DNA of 64,000 nt from Colwellia sp. M166 (GTDB lineage Bacteria; Pseudomonadota; Gammaproteobacteria; Enterobacterales; Alteromonadaceae): positions 3,224,001-3,288,000 of the forward strand of contig NZ_CP040755.1 in the NCBI RefSeq assembly GCF_024585285.1, read 5' to 3'. Positions 8,352-17,742 of the stretch are shown piece by piece. The translations under genes and the position numbers were made by a program. The number at the start of each line of letters is the position of its first letter. Positions within the stretch are counted from its first letter, which is position 1. The notes beneath the pieces were generated by a model. It was given only the letters and a program-made list of their open reading frames with translations. It made no database searches and was not told the DNA's origin.

Positions 8352-9552
8352 ACCGTCTCATTTAAGCTGTTATTATTTCAGTGTTATGTGTAACTTTTGT
8401 TTGATTTTTAATCTCAGTGCCGCAGAGGTTAAAAGCGAGTCATTACAAATTCATGGCTTTGTTGCTCAAGGCATCATTGACGCAGATAAAAGTAATTATA
8501 TTAATGATGATGAAAGTCTATCGTTAGAGTTAACCGAAGTGGGCATTAACGCCTCGTATCAAATTAATAATGATTTTCGTATTGCAGGTCAGGCAGTCTA
8601 CCTTAATGGGGGGAATCGTTATCATCCCGGCCTTCGTGTAGATTACTTACTTTTGGAGTGGAATGCCTTTTATAATGAAGCTTGGCAAGCTAGCTTCTAT
8701 TTTGGTCGCGTAAAAAACAACCATTGGTTATATTCAAGTACTCGTGATATTCCTTTTGCACGGCCGTCTATTCTTATTCCGCAAGTGGTGTATTTTGATG
8801 GTTTTAGAGATATTGCCGTTGGTGGTGATGGTGCTGCGGTTAAGTTGAAATATAGTGATGATTATTTCGGTGATATTGACTTTAACTTCAGCCGAGGAAA
8901 AAGTGCCATTTCAGATGAGCAGGCTAACGTTGTGCTCGGTAAGTCGGCACAGGGAACGCTAGAGCATGCTCTAGATGCTCAAGCAAGTATTTATTGGCGG
9001 CCAGCTTTTTCACAATGGCGATTTGGCCTTTCAGCACTTGATGCTAGCTTTTCTTATCAACGAGATGAAACTGATATTTTTTCTGATGGTGATTTTGCAT
9101 TTCAGTTTTATACCGCTAATGCTTTGTATGAAGGCGAGCATTGGCAATTTAGTGCCGAACTTTTTCAAGAGCGCTTTCTTACCAGTGAATTTTATTTTCC
9201 TGGCTTTCATCGCGATGAAATAGGGCAAGGCTATTACCTGCAGGGCAGTTATCACTTAATAAATGATCTGTCATTAATGGCTCGCTATGAGCGTTTTTAC
9301 GCCAATAAAGATGATAAGAATGGTAGTCAGTTGGCAGAAAATTCTGGCGGTTTAATACCCTCATATTTTGGTTTTCACAATGATACTATGATTGGACTTT
9401 CATATGATTTTAGCAGTAACTTTCGGTTGAATGCTGAGTATCATTGGATGCAAGGTGGCGCTAGGCTATCGCCAATCGTACAACCTAACCCCGTTGCTAA
9501 TGCAAATGAAAACTGGCAGGTTTGGGCTATTCAACTGATGTATTGGTTTTAA
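8323..9552 (+). CDS. Outer-membrane porin-like beta-barrel protein
   Basis: The product is about 409 residues. It has an N-terminal hydrophobic export segment ending near LSAAEVKSE, many alternating aromatic strands (for example FYFGRVKNNHW, ASIYWRP, LMARYERFYA), and a C-terminal phenylalanine (MYWF) that matches the barrel-assembly signal. The start at 8323 is supported by GGAGG at 8312-8316. It overlaps the PstS-like gene upstream, and its stop TAATG overlaps the next start by one base, so translation is coupled across all three genes. No substrate can be named; a role in anion or small-solute uptake linked to its neighbour is inference. Confidence 0.75.
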   Translation: MLMSLKLLSKPSHLSCYYFSVMCNFCLIFNLSAAEVKSESLQIHGFVAQGIIDADKSNYINDDESLSLELTEVGINASYQINNDFRIAGQAVYLNGGNRYHPGLRVDYLLLEWNAFYNEAWQASFYFGRVKNNHWLYSSTRDIPFARPSILIPQVVYFDGFRDIAVGGDGAAVKLKYSDDYFGDIDFNFSRGKSAISDEQANVVLGKSAQGTLEHALDAQASIYWRPAFSQWRFGLSALDASFSYQRDETDIFSDGDFAFQFYTANALYEGEHWQFSAELFQERFLTSEFYFPGFHRDEIGQGYYLQGSYHLINDLSLMARYERFYANKDDKNGSQLAENSGGLIPSYFGFHNDTMIGLSYDFSSNFRLNAEYHWMQGGARLSPIVQPNPVANANENWQVWAIQLMYWF

Positions 9553-11999
9553 TGATGAAGATTCGTTTTGTTAGTGTTTCAGTTAAATTATTTGTATTAG
9601 TTGTCAGTGCTTTACTGCTATTAAGCTTGTCAATTTCTATATTGTCGGTTGCTCGATTAGATCAGGAGTTTTCTCAATATCAAAGCACTAAATTACGACA
9701 AGGCAATGCACAATTTAACCTGCAAAGTCGCATTGTTAGAGAACAAGCACGGATTTGGTTAGAATCATTCACCGATCTTATTCAACTTAAAGAGCAGTCA
9801 AACTTCAAACATGCTGCCAACGCTTTAGAGCAACAGTTTGATGCTTTGCAAATCAACCATAATGTTGAAGCGTTATGGTTAGTTTCTAGTGATCTTAAGC
9901 CTATTTATCAATCTGCACCATTATCGAAACAGGTGCTTGCAAGTATGCAGCGAGTGAGTGCAAGCTTTTCTCCTGATGACTATTTAAGCTGTGTGCAACA
10001 GTGCCAACAGTTAATCTCGATACCGATATTGAATGCTCGAGGTGAAATGGCGATTGTCACTATGGCGATATCATTTGTTGATGTTATCTATGCAATCAAT
10101 CAAGCACTAGAGAACCAAGTGGCGATTGTCGCTTTTAATAAAGCACAGGCGTCGACCTTAGCTCAAGCAAAAATTGTCACTTCTTCTGCTGCGCCATTAA
10201 TGAAAACGCTTTTTACTCAGAGTAAGCCGTCTGAATTATTGTTAAAGGTTAAAATGGACGGTTTACAGGTTGAGTATCAACAGCGTAGTTATTTGATTAA
10301 TTTATTACCGTTAGCATCCTCAGCTTCTCAAGACTTTTATATGGCGCAAGTTGATGATGTCAGCTCTTTTATTGATAAATATCAAGCGCATCGTATGCAG
10401 TTTATATTGTCAGCGTTAGCCATTTTTATTGTTTTGGCTTTTTTAGTATATTTTGTTGCGGGACCTTCTATTAAGAAGCTATCAATACTTTCAGATATAT
10501 TACCTTTATTAGCACGTAAAGAATTTACTCAATTTCGCCAGACAAGAATAGCGCAATCAAAAGTATTTCCAGATGAAATAGATGTATTGATTAATGCCAC
10601 GACAGATTTGAGTTATGAACTAGAGAAACTCAATATAGAAATAACGCAAAAAACCAAAGAGCTCGAAAATATTGCGATGTATGACTTATTAACGGGGCTA
10701 CCTAATCGTAATATGTTGAATTATCAACTGCGTAAATACTTACAAAAGGGTACACGTAATAACTGTAATATTGGCATTTTGTTTCTTGATTTGGACGACT
10801 TTAAAAAGGTAAATGATAGTCACGGACATGGTGAGGGCGATAAATTACTGATTGAGGCGGCAAATAGAATTAACCTGAGTGTTGGTAGTGCTGATATGGT
10901 TTGCCGTTTTGGTGGTGATGAATTTGTTATTTTATTAGAGAGCAATACTTCATATGAAGATGCTGAAAATTTGGCTAAAGTCATTATAAAAAGCTTTCAA
11001 CAACCAATTAAAATTTGTACAGGCATGTTTTATGTCACCAGTAGTATTGGTATAGCCATGACTGACGGTAGTTTAATACAAGCCAGTGAATTGGTCAGTC
11101 ACGCCGATATTGCTATGTATGAAGCAAAAGATAATGGTGGTGATCAGTACTTTGTTTATCATGGTGATATGTTACAGCGTGTAGCGCAGAGAGTCATGAT
11201 GGAGGGTGAAGTTAAGCAAGCGCTTGCCAAAGGACAGTTTAGTTTAAGTTTACAGCCACAGTTGGTGGCAAAAACTAATAAAGTTCATGGTTTTGAGGCT
11301 TTATTACGCTGGCAACACCCTGAGCGAGGTATGGTTTCTCCTGATGATTTTATTCCTATTTTAGAAAACTCTGAGCATATGATTGCACTAGGTTATTGGG
11401 TCATTCATCGTTGTTTTGAATTATATTGTCGTATGCGAGATATGGGATTAAGTGATGTCATTATTGCGATCAATTTATCGGCAGCACAATTTGCTGATAT
11501 TAATCTGCCAGATTACTTAAAGCGATTGCTTGCAGAGTTTAAGGTTAATGCACAAAACTTTGAATTAGAGCTAACCGAGCAAACCTTGGTTAAAGATATA
11601 GATAAAGCGATAGAAACCATGGATGCATTACGGGAATTAGGCTTTAGCTTTGCCATTGACGATTTTGGCACAGGTTACTCCTCATTAGCTTACTTAAAGC
11701 GCATGCCTGTTGATGTCATTAAAATAGATAAGAGCTTTGTTTTTGGCATGTTAGAGAATCATGCCGATTTCCAAATCATTATGTCAACTATTGCAATGGT
11801 GAAGAATTTAGGACTTATCGTAACTGCTGAAGGTGTTGAGACACAAGCTCAGTTGCGCAGTTTAACTGAAAATGATTGTGATCTTATTCAGGGTTATTAC
11901 TTTTCAAAACCTATCCCTGAAGCTGAAATTTTCGACTTTATTGAGCATGAAATGGTTGATGGTTGCTGGAAGGTGTTAAGTAGCTCGGATAGTCATTAA
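9552..11999 (+). CDS. Membrane GGDEF-EAL protein (c-di-GMP signalling)
   Basis: The product is 815 residues: a membrane helix (~10-32), a periplasmic sensor region (~35-280) with a C147-x3-C151 pair, a second helix (~283-306), then GGDEF and EAL domains. The GGDEF motif is intact (RFGGDEF) but the five-upstream RxxD inhibitory site is not present. The EAL domain retains EALLRW, the INLS and DDFGTG blocks and EGVET, so phosphodiesterase activity is plausible. The start overlaps the porin stop (TAATG), with no separate ribosome site. Its place behind a periplasmic binding protein and porin suggests it reads a periplasmic signal. Confidence 0.88.
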   Translation: MMKIRFVSVSVKLFVLVVSALLLLSLSISILSVARLDQEFSQYQSTKLRQGNAQFNLQSRIVREQARIWLESFTDLIQLKEQSNFKHAANALEQQFDALQINHNVEALWLVSSDLKPIYQSAPLSKQVLASMQRVSASFSPDDYLSCVQQCQQLISIPILNARGEMAIVTMAISFVDVIYAINQALENQVAIVAFNKAQASTLAQAKIVTSSAAPLMKTLFTQSKPSELLLKVKMDGLQVEYQQRSYLINLLPLASSASQDFYMAQVDDVSSFIDKYQAHRMQFILSALAIFIVLAFLVYFVAGPSIKKLSILSDILPLLARKEFTQFRQTRIAQSKVFPDEIDVLINATTDLSYELEKLNIEITQKTKELENIAMYDLLTGLPNRNMLNYQLRKYLQKGTRNNCNIGILFLDLDDFKKVNDSHGHGEGDKLLIEAANRINLSVGSADMVCRFGGDEFVILLESNTSYEDAENLAKVIIKSFQQPIKICTGMFYVTSSIGIAMTDGSLIQASELVSHADIAMYEAKDNGGDQYFVYHGDMLQRVAQRVMMEGEVKQALAKGQFSLSLQPQLVAKTNKVHGFEALLRWQHPERGMVSPDDFIPILENSEHMIALGYWVIHRCFELYCRMRDMGLSDVIIAINLSAAQFADINLPDYLKRLLAEFKVNAQNFELELTEQTLVKDIDKAIETMDALRELGFSFAIDDFGTGYSSLAYLKRMPVDVIKIDKSFVFGMLENHADFQIIMSTIAMVKNLGLIVTAEGVETQAQLRSLTENDCDLIQGYYFSKPIPEAEIFDFIEHEMVDGCWKVLSSSDSH

Positions 12000-12158
12000 G
12001 CTGAATGCACTTAAGACTTCTGATATTAATCAAATTATACCGTAATGACGTGGTGATTTATTGATATAGCAATGCAAATAAACAACTGATGGTTTTAGTC
12101 TTTACATGTTATATCAATGGCTCCACAAACTATTAATTTTACGCCGTATATGCAAAAT

Positions 12159-12181
12159 AAAAGCGCCCTTTGGCGCTTTTT
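12159..12181. terminator. Bidirectional terminator between the GGDEF-EAL gene and dsbD
   Basis: A nine-base-pair stem (AAAAGCGCC at 12159-12167, GGCGCTTTT at 12172-12180) with a four-base loop, bounded by A-rich and T-rich sequence, serves the two convergent genes. Confidence 0.85.
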
Positions 12182-12219
12182 ATTAAATGACTGTCAGCTT
12201 GACGTATACAAGGCAAAAG

Positions 12220-14064
12220 TTAGAGTGAAAATGTCTTATCTACATGCGCTGAGAATTCATCAGCAGCCATAAAACCTGTGACTCTGCGTTGTGGTAATTC
12301 ATTACCTTGTTTGTCAAAGAATAAAATCGACGGTAAACCAAAAATATCAAAATGAGACATCAGTTCAAGGCTGTCTTCTGAGCCAGTATCAGTCAAATCT
12401 ATTTGCAACAGCAAGGTATTTGATAGTGATTTTTGCACGTTGGCTTCAAAGAAGGTGTATTCTTCAAATTCTTTACATGCAACACACCAGTCGGCATAAA
12501 GGTCGACCATAACCGTTTTGCCTTCTGCATTAGCTTTAGCAATTGCTTGATTCATCTCTGTTAGATTCTTTACCTGCTCAAAACCATGGCTTTCAGTTTG
12601 TGTTGATGTGGCAACATGAGTTACTGGATAAATTAACTGGTAAGCCTTATTAGCACCAATAAAGAAGACTAAAAAGATGATGATACTGCGCAAGCCAAAG
12701 CCAAAGGTTTTAGCCGAGTTTTGATTAACGGTATAAAAGTAACCGGCGGTAGCCAAAATAAGTACAGCCCAAAGCACGTCGATAACAAATACAGGCAAAA
12801 AACGCTCTAATAAGAATATCGGCACAGCAAGTAGTAATAAGCCGAATATGTTCTTAATAACATTCATCCAGTTACCTGCTTTAGGTAACAACTTACCACC
12901 TGAACTACCTAGTACGAGTAACGGTAAACCCATACCTAAACTTAGTGCATATAATGCTGAAGCACCAAGTAATATGTCACCTGATTGCGAGATGTATAAC
13001 AATGCACCGGTCAATGGTGCGGTAGTACATGGCGATGCCACTAAACCAGAAATAGCACCCATCACTAATACGCCAACATAAGAGCCGCCTTTTTGATTAC
13101 TACTAAGCTGATTGAGTTTGTTTTGCCAGCTACTTGGTAGCGCTAAATTAAATATACCGAACATCGAAAGCGCTAGGAAAATAAATAAAATACTTAAGGC
13201 GATAAGTACGATAGGGTGTTGAAACATAGCTTGGAATTGTGCGCCTGCAATAGCAACAACAATGCCAAGTAACGTGTAGGTAACCGCCATACCTTGAACA
13301 TAAGCAAACGATAAAGCAAAGGCTCTTCTTGTTGAAAGTTTATCACCTTGACCAACAATAATACCGGTTAGAATGGGATACATAGGAAAAACACAGGGGG
13401 TGAAAGACAACAACAAACCGCCAATAAAAAATGCCACCAGTGTTAACCAGATGTTGTCACCTTTGAGCATATCAGCTAATTGATGTTGTTCACTGCTGTC
13501 AGCAACTATTTTACTTGTATCGTTGCTAGCTTGCGGTGAATTGTTTGCATCTAATGCTGCTAATACGTTTTGTGTATTGCTAGTAGGGCTCGCCGTTAAA
13601 TCAACTCTACTTAAATCTATGGTCTTTTTTGTTGGTGGGTAACATAAACCTTTAAAGGCACAACCTTGATAACGCACGGTAATACTGGCATCGCTATTAG
13701 CTTGTTCAATATCAACAGTAAAGGCTAATTGTCCGGTAAATATTTGCTGAACACCAAAGAACTCATCTTCATGATGCTCACCTTCGGGTAGGTTTACCGG
13801 TACGATAACAGCATTTTTTGTAGAAAACTTAAATTGGTGACGATATAAATAATAGCCTTCAGCAATATTAAAGCTTATTTTTAATTTGTTTTTTTGTTGA
13901 TGAAAATCAAAAATAAAAGCATCGTCAACTCTTAAAAATTCATTATCATTACTAAATAATGATGCAGAAGAGCTAAAAATAGATTCTTGGGCATTGACTA
14001 AAGGCGTAGTAGCAAAAGATAAACTGGCAAGAACTAACCAAAAAACAGCAACAATTTTTTTCAT
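12220..14064 (-). CDS. dsbD: Thiol:disulfide interchange protein DsbD
   Basis: DsbD moves electrons from cytoplasmic thioredoxin across the inner membrane to periplasmic DsbC/DsbE-type proteins. The 614-residue protein has a signal peptide (~1-25), an N-terminal domain with C135 and C141, eight membrane segments with the redox cysteines C224 (FTPCVFPMYP) and C346 (SPCTTAPL), and a C-terminal thioredoxin domain with C527-VA-C530. All six functional cysteines are thus visible. It stands alone on the minus strand, convergent with the GGDEF-EAL gene. In many relatives cutA lies nearby; none is seen here. Confidence 0.97.
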   Translation of the reverse strand: MKKIVAVFWLVLASLSFATTPLVNAQESIFSSSASLFSNDNEFLRVDDAFIFDFHQQKNKLKISFNIAEGYYLYRHQFKFSTKNAVIVPVNLPEGEHHEDEFFGVQQIFTGQLAFTVDIEQANSDASITVRYQGCAFKGLCYPPTKKTIDLSRVDLTASPTSNTQNVLAALDANNSPQASNDTSKIVADSSEQHQLADMLKGDNIWLTLVAFFIGGLLLSFTPCVFPMYPILTGIIVGQGDKLSTRRAFALSFAYVQGMAVTYTLLGIVVAIAGAQFQAMFQHPIVLIALSILFIFLALSMFGIFNLALPSSWQNKLNQLSSNQKGGSYVGVLVMGAISGLVASPCTTAPLTGALLYISQSGDILLGASALYALSLGMGLPLLVLGSSGGKLLPKAGNWMNVIKNIFGLLLLAVPIFLLERFLPVFVIDVLWAVLILATAGYFYTVNQNSAKTFGFGLRSIIIFLVFFIGANKAYQLIYPVTHVATSTQTESHGFEQVKNLTEMNQAIAKANAEGKTVMVDLYADWCVACKEFEEYTFFEANVQKSLSNTLLLQIDLTDTGSEDSLELMSHFDIFGLPSILFFDKQGNELPQRRVTGFMAADEFSAHVDKTFSL

Positions 14065-14528
14065 AACCGTTATTTTAAAGACTCATTTATCCAGTTTGAA
14101 TATTGATAACCACCTTGCTGGATGTTCAAAGTGATAATCTTAAAAAATGTCTTATCAGACCCTTGTTTAATGCAATTATAAATTGAATTAAATGTGTTGA
14201 ATTATATGTGGCGTCGCATTAACGGCATGCGCTAGTTCATGATACACCTAAATAATGTTAGGTAAAATATCAACACAAATAATTTATCTCTTAGCTACTA
14301 CACACTCATAAGAGTGTTATTGTCGCTACTATCGAGATAGGTCGGTTGTAATGCTTACTAGCCTATCAAAAACACCTTAATAAAAGCTTAACTTATCACA
14401 AGGTAACGTGTGTTCGTTATAGTTGTTTAAATAGTATGAGTGTACGTTATACCTTAAGACTTCTTAATCTGTAAGGTCTCACTTTAGTTATATATTTCCC
14501 AATAGTAAGTAGCTAAAAAGCTTGCTTG
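14065..14528. other. Intergenic region between divergent dsbD and fxsA, no gene seen
   Basis: About 460 AT-rich bases hold no open frame of useful length with a ribosome site and no recognisable RNA gene. The dsbD promoter must lie in the left part. The right end leads into the heat-shock promoter of fxsA. No repeat shared with the other gaps in the window was found. Confidence 0.5.
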
Positions 14529-14556
14529 CTTGAAAAAGACCCGTTAACCCCCATAT
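14529..14556 (+). promoter_or_regulatory. Sigma-32 heat-shock promoter upstream of fxsA
   Basis: CTTGAAA at 14529-14535 and CCCCATAT at 14549-14556 are separated by 13 bases, matching the RpoH consensus (CTTGAAA, 11-16 bases, CCCCATNT) in both boxes. Transcription would start near 14563, about 24 bases before the fxsA ATG, leaving room for the AGGAG at 14577-14581. Confidence 0.85.
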
Positions 14557-14586
14557 TAGTTTCATTAAAGATGATTAGGAGCGATT

Positions 14587-15096
14587 ATGTTTCGCCTGTT
14601 ATTTATATTTTTTATTATTATTCCGATTATTGAAATTTCCGTTTTGCTGCAGGTCGGTGCTATTTTTGGGCTTTGGCCTACCATTGCTATCGTTATTTTT
14701 ACCGCCTGGTTAGGGGCTAAATATGTCCGTCAACAAGGGCTAGCTACCTTAAATTCAGTACAAACAAAAATGGCGCAAGGGCAAATGCCTTCTGATGAAA
14801 TTGTTACCGGACTTATGTTACTTGTTGCCGGTGTATTGTTAGTAACGCCAGGCTTTGTTACTGACTTTCTTGGCTTGAGCTTATTAATTCCAGCGGTTCG
14901 TCATGCTATTGCTGGTAGTGTTAAATCACATATTACAACTAACAGTACCAGCCAACAAAGCTTTCAATTTCACAGCCATAACCCTGCTCAGAATCAAGAT
15001 GACTTTTCAAATCATCAGGATAGTCCGTTTCAAGAGCATATTCAGCCACCACATAAAGGCAAAACTTTAGACGGTGAATTTGAGCGTAAAGATTAA
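14587..15096 (+). CDS. fxsA: FxsA family membrane protein
   Basis: FxsA is an inner-membrane protein named for its effect on exclusion of phage T7 by the F plasmid. The 169-residue product has hydrophobic segments at ~5-45 and a second at ~75-100, the FxsA family signature (GLWPTIAIVIFTAWLGAKYVR), and a polar His/Gln/Ser-rich C-terminal tail that varies in the family. AGGAG lies just before the ATG. It is co-oriented with groES-groEL, as in other Gammaproteobacteria, and its own heat-shock promoter implies heat induction. Confidence 0.93.
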   Translation: MFRLLFIFFIIIPIIEISVLLQVGAIFGLWPTIAIVIFTAWLGAKYVRQQGLATLNSVQTKMAQGQMPSDEIVTGLMLLVAGVLLVTPGFVTDFLGLSLLIPAVRHAIAGSVKSHITTNSTSQQSFQFHSHNPAQNQDDFSNHQDSPFQEHIQPPHKGKTLDGEFERKD

Positions 15097-15113
15097 AAAA
15101 ATACTGAAATGGG

Positions 15114-15141
15114 CTTGTGAAGTTTTATTTAATCCCCATCT
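15114..15141 (+). promoter_or_regulatory. Sigma-32 heat-shock promoter of groES-groEL
   Basis: CTTGTGA at 15114-15120, a 13-base spacer, and CCCCATCT at 15134-15141 match the RpoH promoter consensus, with a perfect -10 element and two differences in the -35. The layout resembles the E. coli groE promoter. The groES start codon lies about 60 bases further on, with AGGAG before it. Confidence 0.8.
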
Positions 15142-15202
15142 CTGAATCAACAAAATTAAAATCCTTAATTTTTTATTAAATTGAACATCTCAGGAGAACA
15201 AA

Positions 15203-15493
15203 ATGAGTATTCGTCCATTACACGATCGTGTGATCATTAAGCGTAAAGAAGTTGAGTCAAAATCTGCTGGCGGTATCGTATTAACAGGTAGTGCTGCTGA
15301 GAAATCAACACGTGGTGAAGTCGTAGCAGTTGGCAAGGGCCGAATGTTAGAAAACGGTGACGTACGTGCGTTAGATGTAAAAATTGGTGACCAAGTGATC
15401 TTCAGTGAAGGTTACGGCGTGAAAACTGAAAAAATTGACGGCGAAGAAGTTCTAATCTTGTCAGAGTCTGACATTTTAGCCATCGTTGAATAA
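15203..15493 (+). CDS. groES: Co-chaperonin GroES
   Basis: GroES caps the GroEL cavity during ATP-driven folding in the cytoplasm. The 96-residue length is standard, with the start [14 protein letters not shown], the mobile loop containing [15 protein letters not shown] that docks on GroEL, and the C-terminal [14 protein letters not shown] precedes the ATG. The groEL gene follows after about 70 bases in the same operon. Confidence 0.99.
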   Translation: MSIRPLHDRVIIKRKEVESKSAGGIVLTGSAAEKSTRGEVVAVGKGRMLENGDVRALDVKIGDQVIFSEGYGVKTEKIDGEEVLILSESDILAIVE

Positions 15494-15554
15494 GCAATAA
15501 CTCTCCACTCATTTTATTGCACTGATTAAGTTCGGTGCAAAGAACAGTTTATAA

Positions 15555-17219
<1,665 letters not shown>

Positions 17220-17307
17220 TTTATGCTGATTAAATTGCTAACTAACTTCTTCGTTGCTTCATCACTCGTTTAAGAAACACTAAACGTCGTAATGAAAGCG
17301 CCTTGAA

Positions 17308-17358
17308 TTAAACAATTTACTCGGCGCATAAATAGCATTAGCTACTTAACGCTTTAAA
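17308..17358 (+). repeat. 51-base direct repeat, copy 1 (downstream of groEL)
   Basis: A 51-base block (TTAAAC-ATTTACTCGGCGC ... GCTTTAAA) recurs at 17575-17625 with a single base difference. Each copy runs straight into a terminator-type hairpin, so the unit duplicated was repeat plus terminator. Confidence 0.9.
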
Positions 17359-17360
17359 AT

Positions 17361-17388
17361 AAAAACCTGCTTCGGCAGGTTTTTTGTT
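17361..17388 (+). terminator. groEL terminator
   Basis: The stem AAACCTGC (17363-17370) pairs with GCAGGTTT (17375-17382) across a stable TTCG tetraloop and is followed by a T-run. It lies about 145 bases after the groEL stop. Confidence 0.9.
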
Positions 17389-17574
17389 TTCGGCACAAAC
17401 AATGCAAATAAACGATGAGCACAATTTAACGCCGGAAAAGTCGTTGCCAGTTATAGCGTTGAGAAGTACTTTTAATAGCGTTTTGAATGAGTTTGGATAG
17501 GTTTAATGCAATAAAACGCCTTGCCTACACGGATGTAGGTACTGATATTATGTCAGGAACAAAAAATCTGTGAG
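17389..17574. other. Non-coding spacer between the two repeat-terminator units
   Basis: No open frame with a start and ribosome site is visible. It contains two short hairpins, CCTACA/TGTAGG at 17524-17539 and CTGA/TCAG close after it, which look like part of an intergenic repeat element rather than a gene. Confidence 0.45.
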
Positions 17575-17625
17575 TTAAACCATTTACTCGGCGCATAAAT
17601 AGCATTAGCTACTTAACGCTTTAAA
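17575..17625 (+). repeat. 51-base direct repeat, copy 2
   Basis: This is the second copy of the block at 17308-17358, with 50 of 51 bases identical. It is again followed directly by a hairpin. Confidence 0.9.
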
Positions 17626-17627
17626 TA

Positions 17628-17655
17628 AAAAAATCTGCATCTACAGATTTTTGTT
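17628..17655. terminator. Second, diverged terminator hairpin
   Basis: The stem AAATCTG (17631-17637) pairs with CAGATTT (17644-17650), with T-runs on both strands. Compared with the groEL terminator the stem carries matched changes on both arms, so pairing is kept. It is placed to stop the minus-strand CBS/PAS/GGDEF/EAL gene as well. Confidence 0.75.
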
Positions 17656-17742
17656 TTTAGATTTTTAGTTTGTGGCCATAGCGCATGCTATAGCCTTAGT
17701 TAAGTCAGAAAATTAATGACACCCTCTAGGCATCTATAATAG

